Shown: piece by piece, positions 61,477-64,000 of the stretch
How positions within the stretch are numbered: position 1 is the stretch's first letter
Layout of the letters: the number at the start of each line of letters is the position of its first letter
NCBI GenBank assembly: GCA_035196065.1
Contig: CP136575.1
Location: 277,001 to 341,000 of the forward strand
Direction of reading: 5' to 3'
Origin: Sphingobium sp.
Lineage (GTDB): Bacteria; Pseudomonadota; Alphaproteobacteria; Sphingomonadales; Sphingomonadaceae
DNA: 64,000 bases
Position numbers and translations under genes: made by a program
Notes under the pieces: model-generated
What the model was told of the DNA's origin: nothing
Seen by the model: the letters and a program-made list of their open reading frames with translations, nothing else
Database searches by the model: none

Positions 61477-62636
61477 GCATCGATCCAATCCTTGTCGAAC
61501 GCGTCCGTCAGGGCTTTGGAGCGCAATTCGGCCGTGAGCCCGATATCATTGTCCATGCACCCGGACGGGTCAATCTGATCGGGGAACATACCGACTATAA
61601 TGACGGATTCGTGCTTCCTTGCGCGATTCCGTGCGGCACCACGGTCGCGCTCGGCGGCCGAACCGACAGCAAAGTCGAGGCCGTTGCGCTCGATCTGGAC
61701 GCCGCGACCGACCGTTTCGATCTGGCGATAGCGCCCGGCCGGCTGGCTGAAGGTCATTGGGCCAACCATCTGCGCGGGGTTACCACTGCGCTACCGCATT
61801 TCGGGTTTGCGACAACGGGGGCCGATATCGCGATTGCGGGCAATGTCCCGCAGGGTGCGGGGCTATCCTCCTCGGCGTCGCTCTGCGTCGCCCTCGGGTT
61901 GGGCTTGTCGACGCTGGCAGGTACCTATGAAGCCGATCGCGTGGCGCTTGCTCGCGCGGCCCAATGGTCCGAACATCATTATGTCGGCTGTGCTTGCGGG
62001 ATTATGGACCAGCTTGCCTCAGCCTGTTCAAGCGATGGCAAGGCGCTGCTAATCGATTGCCGGAGCAATGCTGGCGAAGACGTTGCCGTCCCTGCAAATG
62101 CCGCTATCGTGATTGTCCATTCAGGCGTCACGCGCGGCCTTGTCGATAGCGCCTATAATGAACGGCGTGCGCAATGCGAGGCGGCAGCGCGCCATTATGG
62201 CGTTGGCGCTCTTCGCGATCTCGATACCATCGCGCTCGAAACGGGGCGCACCGGCCTAGATGACACCAGCTTTCGGCGAGCGCGTCATGTGGTTAGCGAA
62301 AATGCCCGCGCCATCGCCGCAGCGGATGCCCTTCGCACAGGCAATCTTTGCCAGTTGGGTGATCTGATGCGTGCCTCGCATGCTTCGTTGCGCGATGATT
62401 TCGAAGTCACCGTGCCACAGGTCGATGCCTTAGCCGATACAATGAATGCAGCAATCGGTTCTGAGGGCGGCGCGCGGATGACGGGCGGCGGCTTTGGTGG
62501 ATGTCTGGTTGCAGTGCTGCCCGCAGAAGGCGTCAATGCGTTATGCGCGGCGATCCGCGAACATTGGGACACTGCCGGGATCGAGCACCAGTTGCTGCTC
62601 GCCGTCCGACCGTCGGCCGGAGCTGCCTTGCTTTAA
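61473..62636 (+). CDS. galK: Galactokinase
   Basis: 387-aa GHMP kinase making galactose-1-phosphate. The galactokinase signature [19 protein letters not shown] is at residues about 32-50. The ATP motif [15 protein letters not shown] and the C-terminal [12 protein letters not shown] follow. Translationally coupled to galT. The mutarotase, epimerase (galE) and a regulator are not in the window. The stop is TTAA shared with convergent aroC. Confidence 0.97.
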   Translation: MSIDPILVERVRQGFGAQFGREPDIIVHAPGRVNLIGEHTDYNDGFVLPCAIPCGTTVALGGRTDSKVEAVALDLDAATDRFDLAIAPGRLAEGHWANHLRGVTTALPHFGFATTGADIAIAGNVPQGAGLSSSASLCVALGLGLSTLAGTYEADRVALARAAQWSEHHYVGCACGIMDQLASACSSDGKALLIDCRSNAGEDVAVPANAAIVIVHSGVTRGLVDSAYNERRAQCEAAARHYGVGALRDLDTIALETGRTGLDDTSFRRARHVVSENARAIAAADALRTGNLCQLGDLMRASHASLRDDFEVTVPQVDALADTMNAAIGSEGGARMTGGGFGGCLVAVLPAEGVNALCAAIREHWDTAGIEHQLLLAVRPSAGAALL

Positions 62637-63700
62637 CCGCATTGCGCGCGGTGCAGCAGTTTCTGATCCGCCAGCACCAGCGCCATCATCGCCTCCACCA
62701 CCGGTGTTCCGCGAATGCCCACACAGGGATCGTGCCGGCCCTTGGTGACAATTTCTGCCGCTTCGCCTGCGCGCGTGATCGTTTCGACTGGCGTCAGGAT
62801 CGAACTGGTCGGCTTGAACGCCACACGGCAAACGACCGGCTGGCCAGTAGAAATCCCGCCGGATATCCCGCCGGCATTGTTGGCAAGAAATTCGGGAGCA
62901 TTGGTTCCAGGCCGCATTGGATCGGCATTTTCTTCACCGCGCAACCGCGCTGCCTCAAAACCGGCACCGATTTCGACCGCTTTCACAGCGTTGATGCTCA
63001 TCATTGCAGCGGCCAGTTCACTGTCGAGCTTGGCATATAGCGGCGCGCCCCAGCCTGCGGGAACACCGTTCGCCACACATTCGACCACCGCGCCGAGTGA
63101 AGAGCCGGCGAGCCGCGCTTCGTCGACCATTTTTGCCCAACGCCCTGCAGCCGCTTCATCCGGGCACCAGAAAGGGTTTTGGCCGATCTGCGCCTTTTCA
63201 AAATTCGCCCGGTCGATCGCGTCGCCGCCAATTTCGACCACATAGGCTAGAATCTCAACCTCTGGGATTGCAGAACGAGCAACTGCACCAGCGGCAACGC
63301 GTGCGGCAGTCTCGCGCGCCGAACTGCGCCCGCCGCCGCGATAGTCGCGAAAGCCATATTTGGCATCATAGCTATAATCGGCATGGCCAGGGCGATAGGC
63401 CTTGGCGACTTCCGAATAATCCTTCGATCGCTGGTCTACATTTTCTATCATCAGCGAAATCGGTGTGCCGGTGGTGCGTCCTTCAAACACACCCGAAAGG
63501 ATGCGCACGGCATCGGGTTCCTGCCGCTGCGTTGTAAACTTGCTCGTCCCCGGGCGGCGTGCATCAAGGAATGGTTGGATGTCAGCCTCTGACAGCGCGA
63601 TGCCCGGAGGGCAACCATCGACCACAGCGCCCAGCGCAGGCCCATGGCTTTCGCCCCAAGTGGTAAAACGGAAAACGCGGCCGAATGTGTTAAAGCTCAT
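62633..63700 (-). CDS. aroC: Chorismate synthase
   Basis: 355 aa, last step of the shikimate pathway, requiring reduced [23 protein letters not shown] is the typical N-terminus, so ATG 63700 is chosen over an upstream frame. [38 protein letters not shown] and [18 protein letters not shown] are family signatures. It is 31 bases from the partial gene upstream. Confidence 0.97.
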   Translation of the reverse strand: MSFNTFGRVFRFTTWGESHGPALGAVVDGCPPGIALSEADIQPFLDARRPGTSKFTTQRQEPDAVRILSGVFEGRTTGTPISLMIENVDQRSKDYSEVAKAYRPGHADYSYDAKYGFRDYRGGGRSSARETAARVAAGAVARSAIPEVEILAYVVEIGGDAIDRANFEKAQIGQNPFWCPDEAAAGRWAKMVDEARLAGSSLGAVVECVANGVPAGWGAPLYAKLDSELAAAMMSINAVKAVEIGAGFEAARLRGEENADPMRPGTNAPEFLANNAGGISGGISTGQPVVCRVAFKPTSSILTPVETITRAGEAAEIVTKGRHDPCVGIRGTPVVEAMMALVLADQKLLHRAQCG

Positions 63701-63731
63701 GGCAATGCCTTTCCCGAAAAGCCGGCGATGG

Positions 63732-64000
63732 TCAATCGCCGCCGTCAGTGGGCGAGGTGACGCGGACCTTGCGATACCGCACTTGTTCCTTGCCAATCCA
63801 GGTGCGGATCGCGCGATAAGCGATCACGGCAGCAGAGACTGCGAGCACACGTGCCGCATGGGGATGGCCATATTCACTGCCGATCCGGCCCGCCCAGACA
63901 AAGGCAGCGATGATCCCGCCAAAGCCCGCCATCGACACAAAGGCGTCGAGAATCGGCGGTAGCCCCTCCCAATAATGGCGCGCGTGCCAATAAGCATGGA
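63732..64000 (-). CDS. C-terminal part of a membrane protein, cut by the window edge
   Basis: The frame is open from the stop at 63732 to the end of the window, so the true start lies outside; a GTG at 63936-63938 is internal. The visible 89 residues contain two hydrophobic helices ([17 protein letters not shown] and [17 protein letters not shown]) and a basic tail ending [10 protein letters not shown]. The N-terminal part is aromatic-rich ([12 protein letters not shown]). I do not recognise a family. It is transcribed ahead of aroC, possibly in the same operon. Confidence 0.55.
   Translation of the reverse strand, partial: HAYWHARHYWEGLPPILDAFVSMAGFGGIIAAFVWAGRIGSEYGHPHAARVLAVSAAVIAYRAIRTWIGKEQVRYRKVRVTSPTDGGD

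Overview
The window is GC-rich, densely coding bacterial chromosome that I read as an alphaproteobacterium of the Sphingomonadaceae (Sphingopyxis/Sphingorhabdus-like). The assignment is an inference. It rests on a long sphingomonad-type TonB-dependent receptor, the plant-type glutamate-cysteine ligase, the exosortase-A-associated gene set, a cold-shock/IF-1 pair, and alphaproteobacterial RpoB, RpoC and Smc proteins. No phage, integrase, insertion sequence or CRISPR array was seen. No gap without a gene exceeds about 300 bases.

Layout. 0-7.1 kb (+): M48 protease, a two-gene RND efflux operon with msrA coupled to it, galU, and a small lipoprotein. 7.1-20.6 kb (-): rpoC, rpoB, mtnN, apt, rplL, rplJ with an L10 leader, chrA, a small unknown protein, a divergent IF-1 and a cold-shock protein. 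20.8-25.1 kb (+): Rrf2 regulator, YezD/OscA-like protein, TonB receptor and TauE/SafE permease, a probable sulfur-linked module. 25.1-29.8 kb: Na+/solute symporter, NamZ-type muramidase, DUF3237 protein and a lone Rieske oxygenase. 29.8-33.7 kb (-): rplA, rplK, nusG, secE, an MFS transporter and tRNA-Trp. 33.7-37.3 kb (-): gshA, a secreted DUF11-like protein and rsmE. 37.4-39.4 kb (+): ubiA and an aldo/keto reductase. 39.4-44.8 kb (-): smc, two tandem DsbA-like proteins and a DciA-like protein. 44.9-48.8 kb (+): mutY, a serine hydrolase, nudC and a FrnE-like protein. Around 49 kb a small Fis-type regulator, apparently frameshifted, diverges from a PAS-domain protein. 50.5-56.9 kb: SDR, two hydrolases, ACP, acetyltransferase, acyl-CoA ligase and PLP decarboxylase, i.e. 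the exosortase-A-associated enzyme set without the exosortase. 56.9-62.6 kb: GH42 beta-galactosidase, SGLT-type symporter, galT and galK. 62.6-64 kb (-): aroC and a truncated membrane protein.

How the parts work together. The classical secE-nusG-rplKA-rplJL-rpoBC supercluster keeps its order but is split twice: about 11.7 kb of accessory genes lie between rplA and rplJ, and apt-mtnN lie between rplL and rpoB. The galactoside locus covers import, hydrolysis and two Leloir steps; galU supplies UDP-glucose, and galE is not in the window. The most intriguing block is the exosortase-A-associated cluster. It looks like a pathway that activates an acyl or amino acid, loads it on a carrier protein and decarboxylates it, and its product is unknown.
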